The notes: generated by a model from the sequence alone, not told the origin. A stretch of 18,509 nucleotides of DNA from Verrucomicrobiota bacterium (GCA_003217965.1 QHNB01000172.1:1-18509), one strand, 5' to 3'. Positions 1 through 7,576 are shown, counted from the first letter of the stretch. Translations and numbers: made by a program.

Positions 1-603
1 CCATTTACCCGCTGTGTCAGCGAAGGCGAATGCAACATTGAACTCGCGCAACAGGTCAAAGAATTCTCGGACCAGAAAACTGGAATGACGAATTTCGACA
101 CAATAGCGGAGGGGCCGTTCGCGCTCGATCTTGAGCCAGGCGCGCGTTTTCAGTTTTGAATCGTGCTGCTTTCCTAGCGCCGCCGCTTCCTTTGTCGTTC
201 GTGGCAATAACTTGAAAAAATCTCGGAAGCGTTGGGGATTCCATCGGAAGTTTGGCGGAAATTGCCATAAGATCGGACCAAGTTTCTGTTCGAGTGCGAG
301 AATGCCGGAGGCGAAAAAGTTCGCCAGGGGAGATTCGATCTCACGTAGCTTTTTTATATGGGTGATAAAGCGACCACCTTTCACCGCGAAAATGAAATTA
401 TCGGGTGTTGCTCTTCGCCAGCGACGATAGCTTTCGGGTCGCTGCAGCGAATAAAAAGAACCATTGATCTCGATCGAGTTTAGCGCACGCGAGGCGAACT
501 CGAGTTCCCGCTTTTGCGCAAGTGCTTTCGGATAAAAAACCCCGCGCCAGCCTTTGTAGTTCCACCCCGAAATGCCGATCCGTAGGTCCGACGCTTTTCT
601 CAC
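1..603 (-). CDS. DUF72 family protein (partial, C-terminus outside window)
   Basis: An open frame runs from a GTG at 603-601 to the window edge (201 codons), so only the N-terminal part is seen. The translation begins VRKASDLRIGISGWNYKGW and then shows LNSIEINGSFYSL, FIFAVKGGRFITHIKKL and LGPILWQFPPNF, followed by YCVEIRHSSFL. These are the characteristic blocks of the DUF72 family (PF01904), TIM-barrel-like proteins related to YecE whose biochemical role is not firmly known. The start overlaps the mqnA stop in a GTGA arrangement (four bases shared), which points to translational coupling in the mqnE-mqnA transcript. Whether it takes part in menaquinone synthesis is unknown; co-transcription is the only link. 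The family call is secure, the function is not. Confidence 0.85.
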   Translation of the reverse strand, partial: MRKASDLRIGISGWNYKGWRGVFYPKALAQKRELEFASRALNSIEINGSFYSLQRPESYRRWRRATPDNFIFAVKGGRFITHIKKLREIESPLANFFASGILALEQKLGPILWQFPPNFRWNPQRFRDFFKLLPRTTKEAAALGKQHDSKLKTRAWLKIERERPLRYCVEIRHSSFLVREFFDLLREFNVAFAFADTAGKW

Positions 604-1361
604 ACGAGATGCAGCGGCAATTCCGATGCGACTGGAATCGCATTTGCCAGGCAGAGACGATGGAATTCGTGTAAACCAGCCTTTTCCTTACCACCGAAGT
701 CAAAGCAGAGATGCTCGCGATAATATTTTCGACAAAATGCGGCGGAAACATCGGTTTGTACGGCAATGAGAGCATCGATATTGTGAAGGTTCTCGTTTCG
801 GATTTCGCGTAGCCGATTGGCAATCTCGAGCGGGGTACTTACCTCTGGCCGGATCAACCACAGGGCAAAAACAAAAGGCAGGCCTGTCATTTCATGCCAC
901 GCTTCCGCTAAATCCCAATATTCAAATTTTGCTCCCTGTTTGCTGCGAAACTGAATGGCCTGATCACCGATCAGCAGCTTTGCTCGACTCTCATCTCCGG
1001 GATGGGCTCCGGCACGCACAATCTGAGGCGCAATCTTTCTTTTTCGCAACAACAGCTCCAAAAGCACGAGCGAGGTTTGGGAGGCGGTGTCGCGCTCAAT
1101 CACCGAGATCGCTTCCAACGGACCTTCGTGCGCGACCACGACACTATAAACTGGCCCGCGTGCGGCAATCGAGATGCCGTCAATGATTCGATAAATCGGC
1201 TGCCGCAAATACTCCAGGCTTGAGACGAGGGCGACATCCAAGTCTCCGCGCGCGAGTTTGTGGCAAAGTACAGACGGGTGATCGAAGTCGACACGTCCAG
1301 TCCACCCTCGGATGAGTGGACGGGCATTTAGATATCTGACACACCCGATGCGCAGCGGCAA
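600..1361 (-). CDS. mqnA: Chorismate dehydratase MqnA (futalosine menaquinone pathway)
   Basis: 253 residues. MqnA removes water from chorismate to give 3-[(1-carboxyvinyl)oxy]benzoate, the first step of the futalosine route to menaquinone, in the cytoplasm. The N-terminus IGCVRYLNARPLIRGW matches the family's conserved start, with the asparagine of the NARPL block. The later pattern LARGDLDVALVSSLEY and AKLLIGDQAI is that of the periplasmic-binding-protein-like fold of MqnA/MqnD. The start is a TTG at 1361-1359, preceded by GCGAGG a few bases upstream and six bases after the mqnE stop. No in-frame ATG gives a complete N-terminus. Its immediate neighbour mqnE makes the next enzyme, which strongly supports the call. 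The stop overlaps the DUF72 gene start. Confidence 0.93.
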   Translation of the reverse strand: MPLRIGCVRYLNARPLIRGWTGRVDFDHPSVLCHKLARGDLDVALVSSLEYLRQPIYRIIDGISIAARGPVYSVVVAHEGPLEAISVIERDTASQTSLVLLELLLRKRKIAPQIVRAGAHPGDESRAKLLIGDQAIQFRSKQGAKFEYWDLAEAWHEMTGLPFVFALWLIRPEVSTPLEIANRLREIRNENLHNIDALIAVQTDVSAAFCRKYYREHLCFDFGGKEKAGLHEFHRLCLANAIPVASELPLHLV

Positions 1362-1367
1362 ACCTCG

Positions 1368-2507
1368 CTAGGCGCAGACGAGCTCGCGCTCAATATCATC
1401 CGCTTTTCCGCGTTCCCGCCTGATCGGGCGATAGTAACTGTCGCGCTGGACTGGAATGCGGCCCGCTTCCCGAATGACATGCTCGAGCATTGCGACGGTT
1501 TGTTCCTGAGGCGTTTTCGCTCCGGCCATGTGGAAAATCTTCTCCTCCATAATCGTGCCATGCAGGTCATCAACGCCATAGGCCAGCGATACCTGAGCGA
1601 GTGGCAATCCCATGCTGACCCAATAGGCGGTGAGATGATCGATATTATCGAGAAAAATGCGACAGACGGCGAGATTGCGCAGTTGTTCAACAGCGGTGGC
1701 CGGTTTGAGATGCGCGAGAATGGTCGTTTGCGGCTGGAATGCAAACGGAACGAACCCGGTGAATCCGCCCGTTTCATCCTGCAACTCGCGGAGCTGGCGC
1801 AGATGATCGACTCGCTGTTCGAGTGTCTCGATGTGCCCATAGAGCATCGTGCAAGTGCTGCGACCGCCCATTTGGTGCCAGATCCGATGAACGTCGAGCC
1901 ACTCCTCTGCGCTCTCTTTGCCGCGACAAATTTCATCCCGTACCTGCGGATCAAAGATCTCGGCACCGCCGCCGGTGAAAGAGCAGAGCCCGGCGTCGCG
2001 CAAAATTTCTATGGTTTCACGGATCGGCCTTTTGAAAATCCGCTGCGCGAGATGGCGAATCTCGATCGCAGTGAAGGCCTTGATGTGCAATTCGGGATCG
2101 AGAGCGCGCAAACCGCGGAGTAGTTCCAGATACCAGTTTGCTTTCAAGGTCGGGTGCAATCCTCCGACCATATGAACCTCGGTAATGCCCAGGGAAAGGG
2201 CATCGCGCACCGTGCTAATGATATCTTCGATGGAGCGTTCAAAAGCGTGGGCATCGCGTTTCTTCGCAGCGAAGGCACAGAATTGGCAGGAGAGGACGCA
2301 AATATTCGAATAGTTGATGTAGCGATTGATGATGTAGCTGGCGAATTCCCCGTTCTTACGGCGACGCACTTCACTTGCCATTAGACCCAAGGCATTGAGA
2401 TCGGTAGAATGGTAGAGTGCCAGCGCTTCGGATTCGCTAATGCGCTGTTGGGCTTCAATTTTTTCCGCGATCGGCCGAAGTGCGTCGGGGATTAAGCGGT
2501 AATTCAT
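1368..2507 (-). CDS. mqnE: Aminofutalosine synthase MqnE (radical SAM)
   Basis: 379 residues from the ATG at 2507. MqnE joins the MqnA product to the adenosyl group of S-adenosylmethionine to form aminofutalosine. The radical SAM cluster motif CxxxCxxC is present as CVLSCQFC (Cys70, Cys74, Cys77). MqnE-type blocks follow: HMVGGLHP, KAFTAIEI, GGGAEIFDP, EEWLDVHRIWHQ, TMLYGHIET and LRELQDETGGF. The last three separate it from the related cyclase MqnC and from CofH. I chose 2507 because MNYRLIPDALRPIAEKIE fits the usual MqnE N-terminus; an ATG at 2534 and a TTG at 2567 are possible longer starts. First gene of the mqnE-mqnA-DUF72 transcript, divergent from the sigma factor gene. Confidence 0.93.
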   Translation of the reverse strand: MNYRLIPDALRPIAEKIEAQQRISESEALALYHSTDLNALGLMASEVRRRKNGEFASYIINRYINYSNICVLSCQFCAFAAKKRDAHAFERSIEDIISTVRDALSLGITEVHMVGGLHPTLKANWYLELLRGLRALDPELHIKAFTAIEIRHLAQRIFKRPIRETIEILRDAGLCSFTGGGAEIFDPQVRDEICRGKESAEEWLDVHRIWHQMGGRSTCTMLYGHIETLEQRVDHLRQLRELQDETGGFTGFVPFAFQPQTTILAHLKPATAVEQLRNLAVCRIFLDNIDHLTAYWVSMGLPLAQVSLAYGVDDLHGTIMEEKIFHMAGAKTPQEQTVAMLEHVIREAGRIPVQRDSYYRPIRRERGKADDIERELVCA

Positions 2508-2570
2508 TCCCAGTTTGATACGGGTATCACGCATCCAAATGATGCATGTTCCCTGAAATTGATGCAACCA

Positions 2571-2614
2571 AAACGGTCAGAACTGTGCGAAACTTTTGAT
2601 AATTTGACCGGTTT
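2571..2614. promoter_or_regulatory. Spaced inverted repeat in the mqnE/sigma divergent gap
   Basis: The left arm AAACGGTCA (2571-2579) and right arm TGACCGGTTT (2605-2614) are inverted copies apart from one inserted base. They lie 25 bases apart in the 148-bp gap between two divergent genes. This layout suits a two-site operator serving one or both promoters, but no regulator is identified and no convincing -35/-10 pair could be fixed. Inference only. Confidence 0.3.
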
Positions 2615-2655
2615 AAGGGATAACCGCGGGCGCGGCATTGGCGTCTGCTTACGCA

Positions 2656-3237
2656 ATGTCGGAGCCAGCCAAGGAGATTGACGACGCGGAGCTCATGCTG
2701 CGCACGGGCAACGGCGATATCGCCGCCTTCGAGCAATTGGTCGAGCGGCATCAGGCCTTGGTCATTGGAACCGTCGCTCGCATGCTTGGCAACAATTCCG
2801 ATATCGAGGATGTAGCGCAGCAGGTGTTCATTCGGGTTTGGAAGGGCGCAACGCGCTATACCCCGACCGCAAAGTTCACGACCTGGCTACTAACGATTAC
2901 GCGAAATCTGGTCTTCAACGAGGCCCGCCGCCGGAAGCGACACCCTGGAATCACTCTGGATTCCCAAGAAGGGAACGAGTCGCTGTCATTACCCGATCAG
3001 GCTCGTAGCGCCCCGGACGCGGCGCTGCTCGAGCGAGAATTGGAGAATGCGATTGATCGCGCGATTCTTTCCTTGCCGGAGCGGCAACGCTTGGCGCTCG
3101 TCCTTCGGCGCTACGAAAGGAAGAGCTATGAGGAAATTGCAGACGTCCTCAATCTTTCAGTCCCGGCTGTGAAAAGCATCCTCTTTCGCGCACGTTCGGA
3201 ATTGCGTGCAGCTTTGAACCGTTATCTTGATCGATAA
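2656..3237 (+). CDS. ECF-type RNA polymerase sigma factor (sigma-70 family)
   Basis: 193 residues from the ATG at 2656; an upstream in-frame TTG at 2638 is less likely. The N-terminal half holds sigma region 2: FEQLVERHQALVIGTVARML, then DIEDVAQQVFIRVWKG and FTTWLLTITRNLVFNEARRR. The C-terminal third holds region 4: LPERQRLALVLRRYERKSYE followed by a helix-turn-helix, EIADVLNLSVPAVKSILFRA. The size and the lack of regions 1.1 and 3 place it in the extracytoplasmic function group, which redirects RNA polymerase to a small regulon in answer to a stimulus. No anti-sigma gene follows; the next gene is on the other strand. The signal and target promoters cannot be read from here. Confidence 0.92.
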   Translation: MSEPAKEIDDAELMLRTGNGDIAAFEQLVERHQALVIGTVARMLGNNSDIEDVAQQVFIRVWKGATRYTPTAKFTTWLLTITRNLVFNEARRRKRHPGITLDSQEGNESLSLPDQARSAPDAALLERELENAIDRAILSLPERQRLALVLRRYERKSYEEIADVLNLSVPAVKSILFRARSELRAALNRYLDR

Positions 3238-3272
3238 AAAGAAAAAGGGCGAACGCCCCGAAGCGTCCGCCC
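3236..3272 (-). terminator. Intrinsic terminator of the secretin gene
   Basis: On the minus strand GGGCGGACGC, loop TTCGGG and GCGTTCGCCC form a 10-bp stem with one mismatch, followed directly by TTTTTCTTTTT. It lies about 30 bases past the secretin stop. The T-run exists only in the minus direction, so it serves the secretin gene; the run overlaps the end of the plus-strand sigma gene. Confidence 0.85.
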
Positions 3273-3301
3273 CCTCTCAACCCCACATTAACTGAAATCT
3301 C

Positions 3302-5134
3302 TTAGTAGTCGCGATCTTTGGCCGAGCTCTTGAACTGGACGTCGCGCGTCGTGACTGCCGGTGGCGGCGGTGTGCCGGGCTTGGGATAATCAGCCGCTAC
3401 TTGGCGATTACCGGTGGGAACCAGGCGAACAGCGCCCTTGGCATTATTGCGCCACCCATTGATGTCGGCGTACTCCTCTCCGACGTGGTGGAGCCCGCTT
3501 ACTTGATCCTCGAGACCAGTACCATATTTCGACTGGATGATTGTCGGTGTCACGAAGACAAGCAAGTTGCGCTTAGTCCGCACATTCAGTCGCTCCTGAA
3601 ACAAATATCCGAGCAGCGGGACGTCGCCAAGAACCGGCACTTTATTACGCGACTTAGCCACTTCATCCTGTAATAGACCACCGATTGCCAGAGTATCCCC
3701 ACTGCGAATCAACACGTTCGATTCGAGAGAGCGCGTATCAATGACCGGGCTGGCCACGGTGGCCCCAGCAAACGTAAACTGTGCATCGCCAACTTTGTTG
3801 CTGATCTCCGGCTTGACGCTCAGTGTAACAAAGTCGTCTTTGTTTACACTCGGACGAACAATCAAAGTATTGCCGAATTTCTTGTCTTGGAATCCACCAA
3901 AGACAGCGGTCGCAGTTTGTTCGTTGAAATTCAATTGCGGCACCGGCTGATTTCGGCTGATTTCGATTTTCGCCTGCTGATTATCAGCGGTCACGATGCG
4001 TGGATTTGCGAGAAATTCCGCATCGGCATCTTCATTGAGCAGGCGCAAGGTGGCGGAGAACTGTGGTACGCTGAGGATGGCAAAGGTGCTTTGCGGAATG
4101 GTTGTTGCCAGACTCCCGAAGCTGCCTAGAAAGTTGCTGTTTGATTGATTGCCGAGCGCCAAACCGTTTGTCGGGATGTTTTGGCCCGGTTGTGCCTGGG
4201 TTCTATTCCATCCACCGTAAGTAACCGTTTGCGGATTGGTCGAGCTTCCCACAACACCGCCCCAGTTGATTCCGTAGCTCTGCTTCGGATTCGCAGTGAC
4301 TTCGACCAACCGCGCTTCGATCATAACCTGTTTGGTCGGTTTATCGATCGTGACCAGGAGTTTACGGATGTTGTCCATGTTGCTGCGAGTCTCGCGGAAA
4401 AAGATTGTGTTTGTCCGATCGTCGACCTGCGGAGGATCTTTGCTGGCAAGTTGCGAGGCGAGCAGCGGCGCGACGTCTTTCGCTCGCGAATAGCTGAACT
4501 GGTAACTGTCGCTTTCAGTCGGTTCTTTGGCGCGCTCCGCTTCCGTCTTGACGTAATAGACGTTATCGATCTTATCCATGAAGAGCCCTTTCGCCTTCAC
4601 GATGATGGCGATGGCTTGCAGTGCGGTCACATCTTCCAACCGCATCGTGACGGTGGAATCTTTTGGCAACTGATCGCTCACAACCATGTTGATCTTTGCC
4701 TGGCGGGCCAAGAGTCGCAGCACTTGGCCTACGTCATCACCCTGAAACTCACGCACGCCCACTCCACCGTTTTCGATTGTGCTGTCGGCCGGGCCGGGCG
4801 GAATCGCGGTAGTGGTGGTCGTGCTGTTGGTAGTGTTTGCCGTGCCGGTCGTCGCCGGAGCAATCTTGTTCGCACCTGGGGTGGAGCTCGCGCTGGAGGC
4901 CTGCACGACGGCAATCGGATTTCCCGGCTCCGGCTTCGTCCCGTTGCTGTTAACCGCAGGAAGAGAAATGGCGGGCAGCGCAGGATTGGTGGGAGGCGTT
5001 TTTAGGTCCCCGTCCGACATGGTGTTCACTCCGGCACCTGGTGCGGGCGAACTGCTCGTTTGAGCGAACGATACAAGGGCGGCTGCAAAAAATGCAATGC
5101 TCCCGCAGACCAGTTTTTGAATGAAAGTGCCCAT
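3302..5134 (-). CDS. Secretin family outer-membrane protein (type II/IV pilus-like)
   Basis: 610 residues from the ATG at 5134; a longer TTG start at 5191 would hide the signal peptide. Residues 1-25 form a Sec signal peptide (GSIAFFAAALVSFA, likely cut before QT). A Pro/Thr/Asn-rich linker runs to about residue 121. Then comes an STN/N0-like domain (about 126-197, VREFQGDDVGQVLRLLARQ), an N1-type domain (about 208-265, with DDRTNTIFF), and the secretin barrel (about 270-560). The barrel carries the family signature SGDTLAIGGLLQDE and VPVLGDVPLLGYLFQ, ending LLVFVTPTII. Secretins form large gated outer-membrane pores for type II secretion, type IV pili or related systems. No pilus or secretion partner gene is adjacent, so which system it serves is open. 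It follows trpF on the same strand after 111 bases. Confidence 0.9.
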   Translation of the reverse strand: MGTFIQKLVCGSIAFFAAALVSFAQTSSSPAPGAGVNTMSDGDLKTPPTNPALPAISLPAVNSNGTKPEPGNPIAVVQASSASSTPGANKIAPATTGTANTTNSTTTTTAIPPGPADSTIENGGVGVREFQGDDVGQVLRLLARQAKINMVVSDQLPKDSTVTMRLEDVTALQAIAIIVKAKGLFMDKIDNVYYVKTEAERAKEPTESDSYQFSYSRAKDVAPLLASQLASKDPPQVDDRTNTIFFRETRSNMDNIRKLLVTIDKPTKQVMIEARLVEVTANPKQSYGINWGGVVGSSTNPQTVTYGGWNRTQAQPGQNIPTNGLALGNQSNSNFLGSFGSLATTIPQSTFAILSVPQFSATLRLLNEDADAEFLANPRIVTADNQQAKIEISRNQPVPQLNFNEQTATAVFGGFQDKKFGNTLIVRPSVNKDDFVTLSVKPEISNKVGDAQFTFAGATVASPVIDTRSLESNVLIRSGDTLAIGGLLQDEVAKSRNKVPVLGDVPLLGYLFQERLNVRTKRNLLVFVTPTIIQSKYGTGLEDQVSGLHHVGEEYADINGWRNNAKGAVRLVPTGNRQVAADYPKPGTPPPPAVTTRDVQFKSSAKDRDY

Positions 5135-5187
5135 AGCGATGCGTTTTGAAATCGTGCGAAACTGTCTAAAGCAGGAAGCAGACCAGT

Positions 5188-5220
5188 CCAAACTGCTGTT
5201 TGGCCCCTGATTATGCCATG
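5188..5220 (-). promoter_or_regulatory. Hairpins and possible extended -10 upstream of the secretin gene
   Basis: The 111-bp gap between trpF and the secretin gene holds a perfect hairpin, CCAAAC-TGCT-GTTTGG (5188-5203). A TGG-CATAAT reads on the minus strand (CATAAT = 5215-5210) and resembles an extended -10 box. No -35 match sits at the right distance. It may be the secretin promoter with a structured leader, or the end of the trpF transcript. Weak evidence. Confidence 0.25.
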
Positions 5221-5245
5221 GGGCAGTGGTATTACCTTGCTCAGC

Positions 5246-5875
5246 TCAGCCTGCCGCTCGCGCGGCGGCTATGAAATCGCGGACCTTGTGAATATCTTTG
5301 CATCCCACCCCTGCTTCCACGCCGCTGGTGACATCAACGCCGAACGGGTGCGTTTGCTCAATCGCCTCGGCGACGTTAGCTGGGGTTAGCCCACCTGCGA
5401 GAATCACCTTCTGACTGACATTCGCCGCAATGAACTCGTGCGCCCATTGCCATGGAAAAGTCATGCCCGTGCCCCCAAAGGAATCGTTTGTTGCCGTATC
5501 CAGCACAATGCGCTCGGCGTAGAAGGTATCCATGGCTAAGTGCGGTCGCGAGGCCGGTATTGCCTTCCAAAATCGCACCGACATTTCGCCCAATTTTCTG
5601 CAAAAGATTGTCGTCTCTTTTCCGTGCAATTGCAGCACATCCATCTGTTCCGCGATGCTACATGCTTGAGATAGTCCTGGATTGACCAGCACCGCGACGC
5701 GATCCACCTCATCGGGTAAATCGCGAATCCAGCCAATCGCTCCGAAGGGGTCAATATAGCGCCGACTGCCCGGCCAGAAGTTAAATCCCAAGGCGTCAGC
5801 GCCAGCCATAATGGCTGCTTCCGCGTCAAAGCGGTTCGTAATTCCGCAGATTTTTACGAATATGCGGTTCGGCAT
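5246..5875 (-). CDS. trpF: Phosphoribosylanthranilate isomerase TrpF
   Basis: 209 residues from the ATG at 5875; a GTG at 5887 is an alternative that adds four residues. TrpF converts N-(5-phosphoribosyl)anthranilate to the enol-ribulose product in tryptophan synthesis. The (beta/alpha)8 barrel opens with FVKICGITNRFDAEAA, where Cys10 is the catalytic general base. ALGFNFWPGSRRYI is the typical second block, and IVLDT supplies the catalytic acid Asp126. The phosphate-binding blocks ILAGGLTPANV and GVDVTSGVE follow in order. Length is normal for the family. No other trp gene is visible beside it, so trpF stands apart from trp partners within this window. Confidence 0.95.
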   Translation of the reverse strand: MPNRIFVKICGITNRFDAEAAIMAGADALGFNFWPGSRRYIDPFGAIGWIRDLPDEVDRVAVLVNPGLSQACSIAEQMDVLQLHGKETTIFCRKLGEMSVRFWKAIPASRPHLAMDTFYAERIVLDTATNDSFGGTGMTFPWQWAHEFIAANVSQKVILAGGLTPANVAEAIEQTHPFGVDVTSGVEAGVGCKDIHKVRDFIAAARAAG

Positions 5876-5999
5876 TTTCCCACGCACTCTGCCTAGGCCA
5901 TTATCCTACCGAACAGTGATTTTCTGAAACGCTTCGCGGGTTCGCAGTTGGCTCACGACGAACAATCGCTCCTGCAAACTGACGTGCAACGGCCACAGC

Positions 6000-6425
6000 T
6001 TACCGCGGCTCCGTCGGTTCGATCACTCGACCTCTCACCCGTTTAATTTGAGTGTGATGCGTGAGAACATGAACACGTCCATCACTGCCGCGGAAGAATG
6101 CGCTCAATACCCAGCTCACCAGCCCGATCACAATCGCACCCCAAAATGCGCTCCCAAAACTATCAACATGGAAGCCATGTACGAGACTCGGAACGAGCAG
6201 CAACATGAGCCCATTCACGATGAGGATAAAAAATCCCAGCGTCAGAAGAATGAGCGGCGCACTCAAGATCAGGAGCACGGGCCGGACAAACGCGTTTAAA
6301 ATCCCCAGGAGCAGGGCCGCGCCGATGAGGGAACCTGTCGAATCATATCGAATTCCACGAATCAACGCTGCCGCCACCATCACCGCGATCGTCGTCGCGA
6401 TCCAGCGAAACACGAAATGACGCAT
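6000..6425 (-). CDS. Phage holin family (PF04020/YvlD-like) membrane protein
   Basis: 141 residues with four hydrophobic stretches: about 9-24 (IATTIAVMVAAALIRGI), 31-60, 61-85 and 92-110 (AFWGAIVIGLVSWVLSAFF). The block GALLLGILNAFVRPVLLILS followed by LTLGFFILIVNGLMLLL is diagnostic of the four-helix PF04020 family, annotated as mycobacterial-type phage holin superfamily IV or YvlD. Despite the name, members are common chromosomal inner-membrane proteins and nothing here suggests a prophage. A short polar tail follows the last helix. The physiological role is unknown. It lies upstream of trpF on the same strand with a gap of about 124 bases. Confidence 0.8.
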   Translation of the reverse strand: MRHFVFRWIATTIAVMVAAALIRGIRYDSTGSLIGAALLLGILNAFVRPVLLILSAPLILLTLGFFILIVNGLMLLLVPSLVHGFHVDSFGSAFWGAIVIGLVSWVLSAFFRGSDGRVHVLTHHTQIKRVRGRVIEPTEPR

Positions 6426-6501
6426 GCGTAAGGCTAACGGATTGCCCGGCCCCCGCCAACTGCTTTAAGAAACGGCTTGCGAATTGAGTTTGCTCCGGCT
6501 A

Positions 6502-6822
6502 ATGCGATACCTGTCTACCGTGCCTAGAAAATCGAAAAATTCAGAGCAAACGCCCGCGCCGGCCGAGACGCCGACACTGGCGCAGAATAATGGACGAAGC
6601 GGCTTGCCCGAGAAAAAGCCTGCCGCCAGAAGAACAGCGGGCGCCGTTCGCAAGCCGACCGGACAAAAACGAAAACAGAAAACGGAAGTCACTGATGAAG
6701 CGATTCGCGTTCGTGCCTATTTTATCTCTCAAGAAAGAATGCGCCTGGCTATTCCGGGAGACCCGAAATCGGATTGGATCGAGGCGCGCCGGCAATTGCT
6801 GGCAGAAATAGGCGAAAGCTGA
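6502..6822 (+). CDS. DUF2934 domain protein
   Basis: 106 residues from the ATG at 6502; a GTG at 6520 giving MPRKSKNSEQ is equally credible, and a TTG at 6484 less so. The first two thirds are a Lys/Pro/Ala-rich, probably disordered region. The end carries a compact segment, DEAIRVRAYFISQERMRLAI then DWIEARRQLLAE, matching the short DUF2934 pattern of an AY helix and a terminal DW-AxxxL helix. The usual tryptophan after AYxx is replaced here. Such proteins are frequent in Verrucomicrobia, Acidobacteria and Proteobacteria and have no known function. It converges on the response regulator gene with only three bases between stop codons. Confidence 0.7.
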   Translation: MRYLSTVPRKSKNSEQTPAPAETPTLAQNNGRSGLPEKKPAARRTAGAVRKPTGQKRKQKTEVTDEAIRVRAYFISQERMRLAIPGDPKSDWIEARRQLLAEIGES

Positions 6823-6825
6823 TCG

Positions 6826-7260
6826 TCAGGCTGCGGTTTCGATCTCCGGAGCGACTTCGCGCACTTTTTCCATCAGTCGATTCATTGCAAACGGCTTTGC
6901 GACAAAGCCGCGCACGCCCACATCCCGCATCAATTCCTGCGCCCGTTCTTCCTCCCCCTTACCAGAAATCAAAATCAGGGGAGGCACCGGCAGTGGTGGA
7001 TTCACATGATTGTAAACCTTGCCGATGAGTGCAAACAACATCGCGCCATCAATCATCGGCATGGAGAAATCGAAGATGAAAACGCGATATCGTTTTTTCA
7101 AAGCCAGCTCGAAAGCGTATTCCGGATTGGAGGTGGCATCGACCTCGCAGCCAAATCGAGTCATAAGCGCCTCGCGCATTAATCGCCCGAGCATGTTGTC
7201 ATCATCTGCGATCAAGATTCGTTTGATGCCGCTTTCAGACACGGCTGACGCTTGCGCCAA
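6826..7260 (-). CDS. Single-domain response regulator (REC)
   Basis: About 144 residues from a TTG at 7260 preceded by GGTGAG. GTG codons at 7269 and 7242 are other possible starts, and the frame stays open to 7542. A complete receiver domain fills the protein: KRILIADDDNM (acidic pair), VFIFDFSMPMIDG with the phospho-acceptor Asp, PPLILISGKG with the conserved Ser, and VRGFVAKPFAM with the conserved Lys-Pro. No DNA-binding or enzymatic output domain follows, so it should work by protein contact or in a phosphorelay. There is no adjacent histidine kinase, so its partner is unknown. The longer start would overlap the plus-strand gene at 7294-7536 completely and encodes a less protein-like N-terminus. 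Confidence 0.82.
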   Translation of the reverse strand: MAQASAVSESGIKRILIADDDNMLGRLMREALMTRFGCEVDATSNPEYAFELALKKRYRVFIFDFSMPMIDGAMLFALIGKVYNHVNPPLPVPPLILISGKGEEERAQELMRDVGVRGFVAKPFAMNRLMEKVREVAPEIETAA

Positions 7261-7293
7261 ACAGCTCACCGTTTCAAGCTTTCGTTCTTCTTC

Positions 7294-7536
7294 ATGACAA
7301 GCGCCGAAAGCCAGCTCGCCGCGGCCTTGCGCCAGCGGCGCGAAATTATCGCAGATGAAGAAAGTCGCCTTCAGCCAGACGAACACCTCAAACGCTTGCG
7401 CGAAATCTCTGATCGCATCGAGCAATTGACCGAAGCGCTGCCGCGACCGATCGCGCCGCGGCTTGCCCATTTTCTCGAGCGCCGCAGCTACGACAAAGCT
7501 CTCGAGTTTTTGGAAGCTAGCGGTAGGGGCGATTGA
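7294..7536 (+). CDS. Small charged helical protein, unrecognised
   Basis: 80 residues from the ATG at 7294 (an in-frame TTG lies at 7252). I do not recognise a family. The translation is rich in Glu, Arg, Leu and Ala with heptad-like spacing (LKRLREISDRIEQLTEAL), suggesting two or three amphipathic helices. The end reads APRLAHFLERRSYDKALEFL. Its composition looks coding, whereas the opposite-strand extension of the response regulator across the same bases does not. It starts a few tens of bases from the response regulator start, divergently, and converges on rpsD, with its stop inside the palindrome at 7527-7548. No ribosome binding site is clear. Confidence 0.55.
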   Translation: MTSAESQLAAALRQRREIIADEESRLQPDEHLKRLREISDRIEQLTEALPRPIAPRLAHFLERRSYDKALEFLEASGRGD

Positions 7537-7569
7537 CCTCAATCGCCCACGGCGGTTCAGTGCGCCGCC
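7527..7569. terminator. Convergent palindrome and second hairpin at the end of the ribosomal cluster
   Basis: GGGCGATTGA-CC-TCAATCGCCC (7527-7548) is a perfect 10-bp inverted repeat containing the stop of the small plus-strand gene. A second stem, GGCGG/CCGCC (7551-7569), lies between it and the rpsD stop. Neither is followed by a T-run. The position between convergent genes suggests a bidirectional terminator or 3'-end stabiliser for the rpsD transcript. Confidence 0.55.
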
Positions 7570-7576
7570 CTGTCAG

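Noticed and set aside
1328..1966. Minus-strand 212-codon frame overlapping mqnE in another phase
   Set aside because: Out-of-phase reading of mqnE with Ser/Arg-rich, non-protein-like composition.
1479..2123. Plus-strand open frame of 214 codons opposite mqnE
   Set aside because: It lies wholly antisense to a well-supported radical SAM enzyme and shows no family features.
4145..5005. Long plus-strand open frame (286 codons) opposite the secretin gene
   Set aside because: It mirrors the secretin coding strand, has an Arg/Gly/His-heavy composition and no recognisable motif; a shadow frame.
5906..5989. Minus-strand 27-codon frame between the holin-like gene and trpF (TTG start)
   Set aside because: The composition looks faintly coding, but there is no ATG, no recognisable family and the length is too short to support a gene.
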